Assembly (NCBI GenBank): GCA_027484985.1
Contig: JAIXRW010000030.1
Span: 1-43,617, forward strand
DNA length: 43,617 nucleotides
From: Rhodobacter sp.
GTDB lineage: Bacteria; Pseudomonadota; Alphaproteobacteria; Rhodobacterales; Rhodobacteraceae
Direction: 5' to 3'
Part shown: piece after piece, positions 1-7,438 of the stretch
Layout of the letters: every line of letters starts with the position of its first letter
Position numbering within the stretch: position 1 is the stretch's first letter
Notes under the pieces: model-generated
Seen by the model: only the letters and a program-made list of their open reading frames with translations
Databases searched by the model: none
Told to the model about the DNA's origin: nothing
Position numbers and translations under genes: made by a program

Positions 1-777
1 ATCGACCGCTATCTGCGGCTGTTGCGCGATGTGCTGATCGGGGTGATCGCGCGCGATGCGGCGCAGCCGATGCTGAAAGTATCGGAAATGGCAGCCCGGT
101 CCAACGGGGGCGGTGTGGAACCGCTGGCCTATGATCCGGCGGCGCGCGAGCTTGGCCGTGACTGGCCGATGACGGCTTTTTCGATGATCGGCACGCGGCG
201 CATGGATAACCTGCGCTGGGTTTGCGAGATGGCGATCAGGGATGGCATCGCGGGGGATTTCGTCGAGACCGGCGTGTGGCGCGGCGGATCGTGCATCTTT
301 ATGCGGGCGGTTTTGCAGGCCCATGGCGCGGCGGGCCGCGATGTCTGGGTTTGTGACAGTTTCGAAGGCTTGCCGCCGCCGGATGCCAGCCAGTTTCCGG
401 CCGATACGGGCCTGATGCTGAACGAATATGCGGGGTTGGCGATTTCGCTGGACGAGGTGCAGGAGAATTTCCGCCGCTTCGGCCTGCTGGACGAGCGGGT
501 GCATTTCGTGAAGGGCTGGTTCAAGGACACGCTGCACAAGGCCCCGATCGAGCGGATCGCGGTGTTGCGGCTGGATGGCGATCTGTATCAATCGACCATC
601 GAGGCGCTTGAGGCGCTGTATCCCAAGGTATCGTCGGGCGGCTATGTGGTGGTGGACGATTACGGCGCCTTTGATGCCTGCAAGCAGGCGGTGCATGACT
701 ATCTGGGCGCGCATGAGCGCGGCGAAGTGACGATCACCGATATTGACGGGATCGGCGCCTGGTTCCGCAAGCCCTGA
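1..777 (+). CDS. TylF/macrocin O-methyltransferase family protein, 5' end missing
   Basis: The reading frame is open to the first base of the window (it begins IDRYLRLL, as in the N-terminal helix of TylF-like proteins), so the true start lies upstream; the TTG at 22 is internal. About 258 residues are visible. The family comprises SAM-dependent O-methyltransferases acting on sugars or small metabolites. Visible marks are the SAM-binding segment with FVETGVWRGGS, the stretch DVWVCDSFEGLPPPD, and the late metal/catalytic region LRLDGDLYQSTIEALE followed by GGYVVVDDYGAFDACKQAV. The acidic residues in the last two blocks fit a divalent-cation-dependent TylF fold. The substrate cannot be inferred; genes of this type often sit in polysaccharide or glycolipid loci, but the upstream context is outside the window. 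The family call is firm, the function is not. Confidence 0.85.
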   Translation: MDRYLRLLRDVLIGVIARDAAQPMLKVSEMAARSNGGGVEPLAYDPAARELGRDWPMTAFSMIGTRRMDNLRWVCEMAIRDGIAGDFVETGVWRGGSCIFMRAVLQAHGAAGRDVWVCDSFEGLPPPDASQFPADTGLMLNEYAGLAISLDEVQENFRRFGLLDERVHFVKGWFKDTLHKAPIERIAVLRLDGDLYQSTIEALEALYPKVSSGGYVVVDDYGAFDACKQAVHDYLGAHERGEVTITDIDGIGAWFRKP

Positions 778-789
778 GGCTGCGCCGGG

Positions 790-812
790 GGCGGGCCGTG
801 CAGCCCGCCTTT
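790..812 (+). terminator. Hairpin after the methyltransferase gene
   Basis: A 7-bp perfect stem (GGCGGGC 790-796 with GCCCGCC 803-809, loop CGTGCA) is followed by TTT. It lies 12 bases past the stop codon of the methyltransferase and before the convergent sspB stop. It is a plausible intrinsic terminator, though the T tract is short. Confidence 0.5.
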
Positions 813-831
813 CCCTATGTTGCGGCTGTGG

Positions 832-1299
832 TCAGGATTTGCGGAATTTGTCGAGGCTGACAACCTGCGCGTCGCGCGGGGGCGGCGGATCGTCATCGCC
901 ATCGCCGCCTTCTTCGTCTTCTTCCTCATCCTCTTCGGATGCGTCGTTATGGGTTTCGAAGCGCAGGCCGAATTCGACGGACGGATCGACAAAGGTGCGG
1001 ACGGCATCGAAGGGAATCACGAGCGGTTCGGGCTGGTTGCCGAAGTTGAGCGTGACGGAAAAGCCCTTGTCGGTGACATCGAGGTTTTCGAACCAGTGCT
1101 GGATCACCACGGTCATTTCCGAAGGGTAGCGCTGTTTCAGCCAGTCTGCGATGGCGACATCGGGGTGGGTGGTGTCGAAGGTGATGAAGAAATGGTGCGC
1201 GCCGGGCAGGCCGTTTTCGGCCACGTCGCGCAGGACCGACTGGATGAGGCCGCGCATCGCCCGGTGCATCAGGTTTCCGTAATCGATGGAGCGGGCCAT
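832..1299 (-). CDS. sspB: SspB, ClpXP protease specificity-enhancing factor
   Basis: A 155-residue adaptor that tethers ssrA-tagged and other substrates to the ClpXP protease. The N-terminal two-thirds (about residues 1-115) form the substrate-binding domain of the alphaproteobacterial SspB family, with segments IDYGNLMHRAMRGLIQSVL, PGAHHFFITFDTTHPDV and VTLNFGNQPEPLVIPFDAV. A long acidic linker of Asp/Glu and Pro follows, and the protein ends in VVSLDKFRKS, the short C-terminal tail that in this family docks on the zinc-binding domain of ClpX. The start at 1299 is supported by AAGGAAAGGA a few bases upstream; a much longer open frame continues upstream but does not look coding. It is convergent with the methyltransferase gene and transcribed away from chrA. 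Confidence 0.92.
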   Translation of the reverse strand: MARSIDYGNLMHRAMRGLIQSVLRDVAENGLPGAHHFFITFDTTHPDVAIADWLKQRYPSEMTVVIQHWFENLDVTDKGFSVTLNFGNQPEPLVIPFDAVRTFVDPSVEFGLRFETHNDASEEDEEEDEEGGDGDDDPPPPRDAQVVSLDKFRKS

Positions 1300-1364
1300 G
1301 GGTCGTCCTTTCCTTGCCGGTCCATTTAGGGCGGATTCGTCTGCGAAGGGAAGGGGGAAGCGGT

Positions 1365-2609
1365 TCAGACGAGGCTGATTGCCGCCCCCGCAAGGGCGGC
1401 GATGCCCAGAACCGCGGCAAGCGGCCAGTGCATCCGCAGCAAAAGCACCCCGCACAGAAGCGCGATGCCGGTCTGGCCCGCGTTCAGGCTGGCAGGATCG
1501 GGCAGCGACAGGTGCAGGGGGCCGAAGCGGGTGGTGGAGACCTGCGCGAAGAACACATGCAGCGCGAACCACAGCGACAGGTTGGCGATGACGCCCACCA
1601 CGGCGGCCATGATGGCCGACAGTGCCCCTGCAAGGCGCGGCATGGCGGTCAGGCGGGCGAGCCACGGGGCGCCTGCGAAGATCCACAGGAAGCAGGGCGC
1701 GAAGGTCATCCAGAGCGTGACGGCAGCGGCGGCAAGGCCAAGGGGCCAGCCGCCCTGTTTGTGCGCGGCCAGATAGGCCACGAATTCGGTGACAAGGATC
1801 AGCGGACCCGGCGTGGTTTCGGCCATGCCAAGGGCATCGATCATCTCGCGCAAAGACAGCCAGCCCTTGGTCTGCACCACCTCTTGCGCCATCCATGCCA
1901 GCACGGCGTAGGCGCCGCCGAAGGTAAGCATGGCGAGTTTCGAGAAGAACAGGCCGATATCGGCAAGAAGCCCGCCTTGCAGCACAAGCAGGCCAAGGGG
2001 GGCGAGCCAGATGGCGAGCCACAGCGCCACGGTGCGGGCGGTATGGGCGGCGCGGGGCGGGGGCGGCAGGTCGGTCGCCGTGGCGGTGGTGGTGGCCCAG
2101 CCATAGAGCGCGGCGGCGAGGATCACCACCGGAAAGGGCAGGTTGAACAGGAACAGCGCCGCGAAGGCCAGCACCGCCAGCATATAGCCGGCGCGGGATT
2201 TGAGGGCGCGGCGCGAGACGCGCAGCAGGGCTTCGATCACGATGACGACCACGGCGGCCTGCACGCCGGTGAACAGGGCGCCCACCAGTGGCAACTGCCC
2301 GAAAGCGGCATAGGTGGCGGCCAGCGCCAGCACCACAAGCGCGCCGGGGGCCACGAAAAGCAGGCCTGCGATCAGCCCTCCGACTGTGCCGTGAAGCCGC
2401 CAGCCCGACCATGTGGCAAGCTGCATCGCCTCGGGGCCCGGAAGGAGCATGCAAAAGGAAAGGGCGGAAAGATATTCCTGTTCCGTCACCCATTTCTTTT
2501 CATCCACCAGCGTGCGGTGCATCAGCGCGATCTGTGCGGCGGGGCCGCCAAAGGACAAAAGCCCGATACGGGCGAAGGTGCGGGTCAGGTCGGAAAGCGA
2601 GGGCACCAT
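1365..2609 (-). CDS. chrA: Chromate transporter, CHR family (two-domain form)
   Basis: A 414-residue inner-membrane protein of the CHR/ChrA family, which in characterised members exports chromate or moves related oxyanions such as sulfate. It is the long form with two homologous halves: the first carries FARIGLLSFGGPAAQI and LPGPEAMQLATWSGW, the second LAMLTFGGAYAVLAWMAQE and ETTPGPLILVTEF. Each half thus has an FGG loop and a PGP motif, typical for the family, and about ten hydrophobic segments are visible. The start at 2609 is preferred over an ATG 29 codons upstream because GAAAGGATC precedes it and the upstream extension is not membrane-like. No chrB or other resistance gene is adjacent, so chromate resistance itself is only inferred. 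Confidence 0.9.
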   Translation of the reverse strand: MVPSLSDLTRTFARIGLLSFGGPAAQIALMHRTLVDEKKWVTEQEYLSALSFCMLLPGPEAMQLATWSGWRLHGTVGGLIAGLLFVAPGALVVLALAATYAAFGQLPLVGALFTGVQAAVVVIVIEALLRVSRRALKSRAGYMLAVLAFAALFLFNLPFPVVILAAALYGWATTTATATDLPPPPRAAHTARTVALWLAIWLAPLGLLVLQGGLLADIGLFFSKLAMLTFGGAYAVLAWMAQEVVQTKGWLSLREMIDALGMAETTPGPLILVTEFVAYLAAHKQGGWPLGLAAAAVTLWMTFAPCFLWIFAGAPWLARLTAMPRLAGALSAIMAAVVGVIANLSLWFALHVFFAQVSTTRFGPLHLSLPDPASLNAGQTGIALLCGVLLLRMHWPLAAVLGIAALAGAAISLV

Positions 2610-2710
2610 GGATCCTTTCGGCGCGGGGCTGGCATGCCAGCATGGGCCGGATGATCGACGGTTTTGTGACGCAGCGAAAGGGGCGGCAGGCGCCACAGGC
2701 CATGCAAAGT

Positions 2711-2736
2711 GCCCCGCCGGGGTGAACCGGCGGGGC
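2711..2736. terminator. Perfect 10-bp GC hairpin between apt and chrA
   Basis: GCCCCGCCGG (2711-2720) pairs with CCGGCGGGGC (2727-2736) across a GGTGAA loop. It lies downstream of apt and upstream of chrA, both on the minus strand. There is no clear T run on either side, so it may be a terminator aided by other factors or part of the chrA leader. Confidence 0.4.
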
Positions 2737-2850
2737 GTTGGGGTGAGTGTGGTTTTGCAAGCAGGCCGGGTTGCCCCGACAGGGATGAGTCGTAGCGGGC
2801 AGAGATTAAGAAAGGGTGAAGAGGGCAGGGGGTGTCTTTTGCGCGCGGCG

Positions 2851-2874
2851 TGTCATCCCCTTTCGGGGATGACA
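2851..2874 (-). terminator. Hairpin with GAAA loop just after apt
   Basis: TGTCATCCCC (2851-2860) pairs perfectly with GGGGATGACA (2865-2874). Read on the minus strand the loop is GAAA, a stable GNRA-type tetraloop, and the structure begins 23 bases past the apt stop codon. It resembles the short GC-rich dispersed hairpins common in proteobacterial intergenic DNA. No U tract follows. Confidence 0.45.
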
Positions 2875-2897
2875 GCGGGCGCGGGGATGACCGGCGG

Positions 2898-3428
2898 TTA
2901 CAGCCCCTCGAATGCGCAGAGGGTGTGAACGTCCATCCCCATCTTTTCCAGCCGTTTGCGCCCGCCAAGATCGGGCAGGTCAACGACAAAGGCGCAGCCG
3001 GCGATCTGGCCGCCAAGGCGTTCGATCAGGCGGATGCCCGCCTCGGCCGTGCCGCCGGTGGCCAGAAGGTCATCGACGAGCAGCACCTTTTCGCCCGGTT
3101 GCAGGGCATCGTCATGCACCTCGACCACGGCCTCGCCATATTCGAGCTGGTAGGCCTGGCTGATGGTCGCGCCGGGCAGTTTGCCCTTTTTGCGGATCGG
3201 CACGAAGCCGGTCGAAAGCTGGTGGGCGACCGCGCCGCCAAGGATGAAGCCCCGCGCCTCGAGCCCCGCGACCTTGTCGATGCGAAGGCCGGCATAGGGG
3301 GCGAGCAACTGGTCAACGCACATGCGAAAGCCGCGCGGATCGGCAAAGAGCGTGGTCACATCGCGGAACAGGATGCCTTCGTGCGGGAAATCGACGATGG
3401 TGCGGATGTAATCCTTGACGGTTTTCAT
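2898..3428 (-). CDS. apt: Adenine phosphoribosyltransferase
   Basis: A 176-residue cytosolic enzyme that joins adenine and PRPP to give AMP. Its length is normal for the family. The PRPP-binding signature [14 protein letters not shown] is present near residue 120, preceded by the substrate-loop region [16 protein letters not shown] and the flexible-loop segment [20 protein letters not shown]. The start at 3428 overlaps the mtaP stop codon by 4 bases (ATGA) and is preceded by AAAGG, so apt is translated from the mtaP transcript and is probably coupled to it. This pairing gives a direct route: MtaP releases adenine from methylthioadenosine and Apt captures it as AMP. The open frame extends far upstream, but that portion lies inside mtaP and is a shadow. 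Confidence 0.95.
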   Translation of the reverse strand: MKTVKDYIRTIVDFPHEGILFRDVTTLFADPRGFRMCVDQLLAPYAGLRIDKVAGLEARGFILGGAVAHQLSTGFVPIRKKGKLPGATISQAYQLEYGEAVVEVHDDALQPGEKVLLVDDLLATGGTAEAGIRLIERLGGQIAGCAFVVDLPDLGGRKRLEKMGMDVHTLCAFEGL

Positions 3429-4315
3429 GGCTGGCCTTTCAGCACGCGGGCGGTGATGGCATCGAGTCTGGCAAGAAGCGCGGGGTCGCGTTTTTCCGGC
3501 GCGGTCATCAGCGCCATGTCGAGCGCGTGATCGCAGCCCTGCGGGCAGGGCGCGCGGGCGGGGCCGAGGGTCTGCGGCAGGCGGGCGACGGTATCGCGGG
3601 CATGGGCGGCGTTGGCGGCAAGGGTGGCGATGACCTGCGCCACATCGACCGCCGCATGGCCCGCGTGCCAGCAATCGTAATCGGTGACCATTGCAAGCGA
3701 GGCATAGCAAAGCTCGGCCTCGCGGGCGAGTTTGGCTTCGGGCATGGCGGTCATGCCGATCACATCGGCGCCCCATTGCCGATACAGGTTCGATTCGGCG
3801 CGGGTGGAAAACTGCGGGCCTTCCATCGCAAGGTAGGTGGCATTGCGGTGCAGGCGGAGGCCATCGGGGATGCAGGCGGCAACGGCGGCGGACAGGCGCG
3901 CACAGGTCGGATCGGAAAAGCCGACATGGGCGACACAGCCCGCGCCGAAAAAGGATTTTGCGCGGGCGAAGGTGCGGTCGATGAACTGGTCCACCAGCAC
4001 GAAATCGCCCGGCGCATAGTCTTGCCGCAGGCTGCCCACCGCCGAGACGGCAAGAATGTCGGTGCAGCCGAGGCGTTTCAGCGCGTCGATATTTGCACGG
4101 TAGTCGATATCAGAGGGGGCAAGCACATGGCCGCGCCCGTGGCGGGGCAGGAAGGCCATGGGGGTGCCACCGATGCGGCCGACAAGGATATCGTCGGACG
4201 GTTTGCCCCAGGGCGAGCGGACCTTGACCCAGCTTGCGCCTTCGAGCCCGTCGATCTGGTAAAGCCCCGAGCCGCCGATCACGCCGATCATCGGGCCGGG
4301 ATGTGGGTCGGGCAT
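3425..4315 (-). CDS. mtaP: S-methyl-5'-thioadenosine phosphorylase
   Basis: A 296-residue enzyme of the PNP/MTAP family that phosphorolyses methylthioadenosine, a by-product of polyamine and homoserine-lactone synthesis, to adenine and methylthioribose-1-phosphate. Signature elements are [10 protein letters not shown] at the N-terminus (phosphate loop), [47 protein letters not shown] and VTDYDCWH. The [11 protein letters not shown] block and the trimeric-type length favour MTA over hypoxanthine/guanosine phosphorylases. The start at 4315 has AGGTG upstream; a second in-frame ATG eight codons later (MIGVIGG) could also be used. The gene overlaps apt by 4 bp and is divergent from the cupin gene at 4416. 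Confidence 0.92.
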   Translation of the reverse strand: MPDPHPGPMIGVIGGSGLYQIDGLEGASWVKVRSPWGKPSDDILVGRIGGTPMAFLPRHGRGHVLAPSDIDYRANIDALKRLGCTDILAVSAVGSLRQDYAPGDFVLVDQFIDRTFARAKSFFGAGCVAHVGFSDPTCARLSAAVAACIPDGLRLHRNATYLAMEGPQFSTRAESNLYRQWGADVIGMTAMPEAKLAREAELCYASLAMVTDYDCWHAGHAAVDVAQVIATLAANAAHARDTVARLPQTLGPARAPCPQGCDHALDMALMTAPEKRDPALLARLDAITARVLKGQP

Positions 4316-4415
4316 GGCGCACCTCGTTGCTGGGCGGGCCGAGTGTAGCGGGCGCGAGGCGGGGTGCAAGGTGGCGCGGGATGTGCTTTGCTGGCGGGCA
4401 AGGCAGGGGGATGCG

Positions 4416-4979
4416 ATGGATCTGGCGGGGGAACTGGCGGCGGCCATGCGCGCGGCGGTGGCGGGGATCGCGGCGGCGGGGCCGTTTCTGGCCGAATGGC
4501 CCGGGGGCGGCGCGCGGCGGGCGCAAGTGCCCGGTCAGCTGCCGGTCTGCCGCTGGCTGGCGGGGATGGCGGGGGGATTGGCGGGCCGGGTCGCGGCGGG
4601 GGCCGCGGGGCTGGAATGGCGGCAAACCTATGGGGCGGCGGATTTCGGCGCCGATTTCCTGCAAGGCTATGGCTGGACGGAAGTGATCGGCTTGCGCGGG
4701 CCGATCCCGTCAACCCGCATCGCGGCGGGGTTCCTGATGCTGGGGCCGGGCGTGACCTATCCGCCCCATGCCCATGAGGCCGAGGAAATCTATCTGCCGC
4801 TATCGGGCTGGGCGGACTGGCAGAAGGGGGATGGACCCTTTTTCCCGGTGGCCCCGATGCAGGCGGTGCATCACCCGTCCTGGCTGCCCCATGCGATGCG
4901 GACGGGGGCCGAGCCTTTGCTGGCGCTTTACCTGTGGCGCGGGGGTGATCTGGCGGCGAAATCGGTGATTCTGCGCTGA
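4416..4979 (+). CDS. Cupin of the DMSP-lyase-like (DddL-related) family
   Basis: A 187-residue single-domain cupin. Around residues 115-131 it has HAHEAEEIYLPLSG, an exact fit to the first metal-binding motif HxHxxxExYxxxxG of cupin DMSP lyases (His118, His120, Glu124, Tyr126). The second half, VHHPSWLPHAMRTG with His159, followed by PLLALYLWRGGDL, matches the second metal-binding strand region and the C-terminal block of that family. True DddL cleaves dimethylsulfoniopropionate to dimethyl sulfide and acrylate and is frequent in Rhodobacteraceae, but the family also contains uncharacterised relatives, and the His-containing block here is not the exact one I recall for DddL. The start at 4416 follows GGCAGGGGG; earlier in-frame starts overlap the mtaP promoter. 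No acrylate or DMSP uptake genes are adjacent. Confidence 0.7.
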   Translation: MDLAGELAAAMRAAVAGIAAAGPFLAEWPGGGARRAQVPGQLPVCRWLAGMAGGLAGRVAAGAAGLEWRQTYGAADFGADFLQGYGWTEVIGLRGPIPSTRIAAGFLMLGPGVTYPPHAHEAEEIYLPLSGWADWQKGDGPFFPVAPMQAVHHPSWLPHAMRTGAEPLLALYLWRGGDLAAKSVILR

Positions 4980-5080
4980 GGCACGAATTTCCCGCGAAAA
5001 TTCGCAAGCAGCGCCTTGGCGCTTTCAGGGCGGATGCGGGGCAAGGGGGCTGCCGCCCCCTCGGGCCGTGCCGGCCCTCA

Positions 5081-5203
5081 CCCCCGCGAGTATTTGGGCA
5101 AAGGTGAAGGGGAAGGGTTTTTTCCCTCTTTCATACTCGTTCAAATATCCTCGGGGGGAGCCGCCCCCTGGGGCGGCGTGGGGGGCAGACAGCCCCCCTT
5201 TTT
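5081..5203. repeat. Palindromic intergenic repeat, copy A (two arms plus hairpin)
   Basis: The left arm runs CCCCCGCGAGTATTTG and onward through GGGCAAAGGTGAAGG (5081-5110). The inverted right arm CTTTCATACTCGTTCAAA through TATCCTCGGGGGG occupies 5128-5157. The terminator-like GGGGGGC hairpin follows at 5180-5203. The same arms recur near 6434, 7293, 12615, 28121 and 33655. It separates the convergent cupin and flavin reductase genes. Confidence 0.75.
5180..5203 (+). terminator. Intrinsic terminator with GGGGGGC stem and T5 tail
   Basis: GGGGGGC (5180-5186) pairs with GCCCCCC (5192-5198) around an AGACA loop and is followed directly by TTTTT (5199-5203). This is the textbook layout for a rho-independent terminator on the plus strand. 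It would end transcription of the cupin gene before it runs into the convergent flavin reductase gene. Confidence 0.75.
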
Positions 5204-5211
5204 CCGCGGCA

Positions 5212-5796
5212 TCAGCCTTCGCCGGGGCGGAGTTTTTCGAACCGGTCGCGCACGATGTGATAATCACGGTAGCCCATGCGCGCCACGGGGTTGTAGCGGG
5301 CGGCGTCGAAGCGGCCGTCTTGCAGGCAGTCATCCGCCAGATGGACGCCGGTGACTTCGCCGATGACAAGGAAATTGTCGGCGCCGCGCAGGGTGACGAT
5401 CTCGGTCACGCGGCATTCGAGCGTGGCGGGGGCTGCGGCCACGCGGGGGCAGGGGATGGTGACGCATTCCGCCTTGGCCACGCCGCAGGCGATGAATTCG
5501 TCGGTTCCGGGGGGGAAGGCGGCCGAGGTGTCGGACATGGCGTCAAGCATCGCCTGACCCACGATACTGGCCGCGAATACGCCGGTTTCGCGCAAGGCAG
5601 TCAGGCTGTCCTTCACGCCGGTCGAGGCAAAGACCACCTGTGGCGGGGTATAGGCCACCGCGTTGAAAAAGGAATAGGGCGCGAGGTTGTCGCCCAAGGG
5701 GCCGCGGGTGGCGATCCAGCCGATGGGGCGGGGCGAGACGATGGCGTTGAACGGGTTGTGCGGCAGGCCATGGCCATCGGCGGGACGGTAGAACAT
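5212..5796 (-). CDS. Flavin reductase family protein (FMN-binding split barrel)
   Basis: A 194-residue protein of the flavin reductase-like domain family, which binds FMN and in many cases reduces free flavin with NAD(P)H for partner oxygenases. The start MFYRPADGHGLPHNPF followed by VSPRPIGWIATR is the usual N-terminal block (flavin-binding PRPIGW). Later blocks NLAPYSFFNAVAYTPP and VVFAS also fit, as does the C-terminal half with VTEIVTLRGADNFLVIGEV. The start at 5796 is chosen from the family N-terminus and AGGGAAAG upstream. It is divergent from the GNAT gene. No monooxygenase gene is adjacent, so the electron acceptor is unknown; the subgroup is often annotated only as flavin reductase. 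Confidence 0.85.
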   Translation of the reverse strand: MFYRPADGHGLPHNPFNAIVSPRPIGWIATRGPLGDNLAPYSFFNAVAYTPPQVVFASTGVKDSLTALRETGVFAASIVGQAMLDAMSDTSAAFPPGTDEFIACGVAKAECVTIPCPRVAAAPATLECRVTEIVTLRGADNFLVIGEVTGVHLADDCLQDGRFDAARYNPVARMGYRDYHIVRDRFEKLRPGEG

Positions 5797-5906
5797 TGGC
5801 GGGCTTTCCCTGATTTGAACCTGTCGTAGTCGCATGTTAGGGGCGTTTCCAGAAGATTCGGGCCCCGCGGGGATTCGGGTCCGGCACCAGTGGGGCGGGG
5901 GCGCGC

Positions 5907-6392
5907 GTGTATCGGCTTGAGGAAGAGACCGAAGACGACTGGTGGGAGGTGGAGGCGCTTTATGACCTGTGCTTTTCGCCCGGTCGCACGGCGCTGTCTT
6001 CCTATCGGCTGCGCGACGGTGTGCCCACGGTGGCGGCGCTGTGCCTGATCCTGCGCGACCAGGAGGGCACGCTGGCGGCGGCGATCCGCTATTGGCCGGT
6101 CGAGGTGGGCGGGCAGGATGCGCTGCTGCTGGGCCCGGTGGCGGTGCATCCGACACGGCAGGGCGAGGGGCTGGGTGGCCTGCTGATCAACGAAAGCCTG
6201 GCCGAGGCGCGGCGTCTGGGATGGGAGCGGGTGATGCTGGTGGGGGATGCGCCCTATTACCGCCGCTTCGGGTTTCACAAGCTTGACGGGGTCGAGATGC
6301 CCCCGCCCACCAACCCCGACCGCGTGCTGGGCATCGCGCTGAAAAGCGGGGCGTGGGACGGGGTCGCGGGGGCTGTGACCAAGGCGACCTGA
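5907..6392 (+). CDS. GNAT family N-acetyltransferase (YhbS-like)
   Basis: A 161-residue GCN5-related acetyltransferase. The acetyl-CoA pyrophosphate-binding loop appears as VHPTRQGEGLGGLLINESL (motif A, R/QxxGxG/A at about residues 78-96), preceded by the strand ALLLGPVAV and followed by WERVMLVGDAPYYRRFGF, the motif B region with the common YYxRFGF signature. This arrangement is typical of the YhbS-like subgroup, whose substrates are mostly unknown. It starts at a GTG (5907) after a G-rich Shine-Dalgarno-like stretch, and no ATG is available nearby. It is divergent from the flavin reductase with 110 bp between the starts, where both promoters must lie. Confidence 0.87.
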   Translation: MYRLEEETEDDWWEVEALYDLCFSPGRTALSSYRLRDGVPTVAALCLILRDQEGTLAAAIRYWPVEVGGQDALLLGPVAVHPTRQGEGLGGLLINESLAEARRLGWERVMLVGDAPYYRRFGFHKLDGVEMPPPTNPDRVLGIALKSGAWDGVAGAVTKAT

Positions 6393-6433
6393 GCAGTCGT
6401 TCGCTGCCAGCGCCGGGGGTTTTCCACCCCCGG

Positions 6434-6466
6434 ACCCCCGGAGGATATTTGCACGAGCGTGAAATG
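6434..6466. repeat. Intergenic repeat, copy B (single arm)
   Basis: A lone arm of the repeat family, CCCCCGGAGGATATTTGC followed by ACGAGCGTGAAATGG, lies between the acetyltransferase stop and the EcsC gene. It has no inverted partner or long hairpin here, unlike copies A, D and F. Confidence 0.6.
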
Positions 6467-6519
6467 GCATTGCGGGTCAGAGCTTGCGCGGCGGCCTGCG
6501 GTTCCCCATCTTGGCCTGT

Positions 6520-7290
6520 ATGGAGCCGATCCCGAACCTGCCCGCCATCGCCGCCCCTGACCGCAGCGCCGAGATTGCGGCGCTGGCGCGGCGCTATCAC
6601 CGCGCCAATGGCCCTGTCATGGCGCTGGTCAACCGGCTGGGCGGCGTGATCGAGGCGCGGCTGGAGGTGCTGCCCGATGCGCTGCGGCGGCAGATCGAAG
6701 CCGCGACCGAGCGGGCGCTGCTGGCGGCGCACGGGCTGGCCGGGATCGGGGCCAAGGGGCCGGATTTCGGGCGCAACGGGCCGATGGCGGCGGCGATGCT
6801 GTCGGGGGCGGTGGGCGGCGCGGGGGGGATTGCCACCTCGGTTGCCGAATTGCCGGTGACGGTGACGGTGATCCTGCACGCAATCAGGAAGGCGGCGGCG
6901 GAAGCGGGGTTCGACCCTGATGAGCCTGCGATACGGGCGGAATGTGTGCGGGTGTTCACGGCCGGATCGCCGCTGGCGGCCGATGACGGGGTGAACACCT
7001 CGTTCTTGTCGGCGCGGCTGACGGTGACGGGGCCGGCGATCCAGCGGGTGATCGCGAGCGTGGCGCCCAAGCTGGCCACGGCGCTGGGCCAGAAGCTGGC
7101 GGCGCAGGCGGTGCCGGTGCTGGGGGCGGTGGCAGGGGCGGGGCTGAACGCGGCCTATCTGCGCTATTACCGCGAGATGGCCGAGATCAGGTTCGCGCTG
7201 CTGCGGCTGGCCGAACAGCACGGGGCGGAGGAGATATTGGTGGCTTTTGCCAGGGCCACGGCCAAGGGGCCTGTGGCCTTGGGTCGCTAA
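6520..7290 (+). CDS. EcsC family protein
   Basis: A 256-residue protein resembling the EcsC family, whose founder is encoded with the Bacillus EcsAB transporter but whose biochemical role is unknown. Typical features are the glycine/alanine-rich central segment MLSGAVGGAGGIATSVAELP (about residues 90-110), the following VTVTVILHAIRKAA helix, and the C-terminal PVLGAVAGAGLNAAYLRYY, which resembles an amphipathic or membrane-associated helix. The start at 6520 (MEPIPNLPA) is the first plausible ATG; an upstream TTG at 6484 is the alternative. No clear Shine-Dalgarno sequence is visible for either, so the N-terminus is uncertain. It is convergent with ptsP and separated from it by repeat copy C. 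Confidence 0.8.
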   Translation: MEPIPNLPAIAAPDRSAEIAALARRYHRANGPVMALVNRLGGVIEARLEVLPDALRRQIEAATERALLAAHGLAGIGAKGPDFGRNGPMAAAMLSGAVGGAGGIATSVAELPVTVTVILHAIRKAAAEAGFDPDEPAIRAECVRVFTAGSPLAADDGVNTSFLSARLTVTGPAIQRVIASVAPKLATALGQKLAAQAVPVLGAVAGAGLNAAYLRYYREMAEIRFALLRLAEQHGAEEILVAFARATAKGPVALGR

Positions 7291-7292
7291 GG

Positions 7293-7362
7293 GCTTCACC
7301 TTTGTTCAAATACTCTCGGGGGGAGGGCGCGGCACGCGCCCGTGGGGGGCAGACAGCCCCCC
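7293..7362. repeat. Intergenic repeat, copy C with GGGGGGC hairpin
   Basis: The arm CTTCACCTTTGTTCAAATAC through TCTCGGGGGG (7293-7323) begins two bases after the EcsC stop. The hairpin GGGGGGC (7344-7350) / GCCCCCC (7356-7362) has the AGACA loop also seen in copy A. Here the hairpin is followed by TGCGACC instead of a T run. Confidence 0.65.
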
Positions 7363-7438
7363 TGCGACCTTTGGGCAAGCGCGCGGATTTTGCATAAGTT
7401 GCGGCAAGGGTTATTCGGGCACGGTCATTTGGCCACGG

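Noticed and set aside
1..21. Start of the methyltransferase at TTG 22
   Set aside because: The frame is open to base 1 and the residues before position 22 (IDRYLRL) fit the family N-terminus, so the gene is cut by the window edge.
1314..2654. 446-codon plus-strand open frame opposite chrA
   Set aside because: Very rich in Gly, His, Gln and Arg; chrA on the other strand has clear family motifs and a proper ribosome-binding site.
2851..2899. Coding meaning of the IPAKAGI-like frames near the GC hairpins (also 9880-9905)
   Set aside because: These peptides come from short dispersed hairpin repeats and recur as translation artefacts in many proteobacterial genomes.
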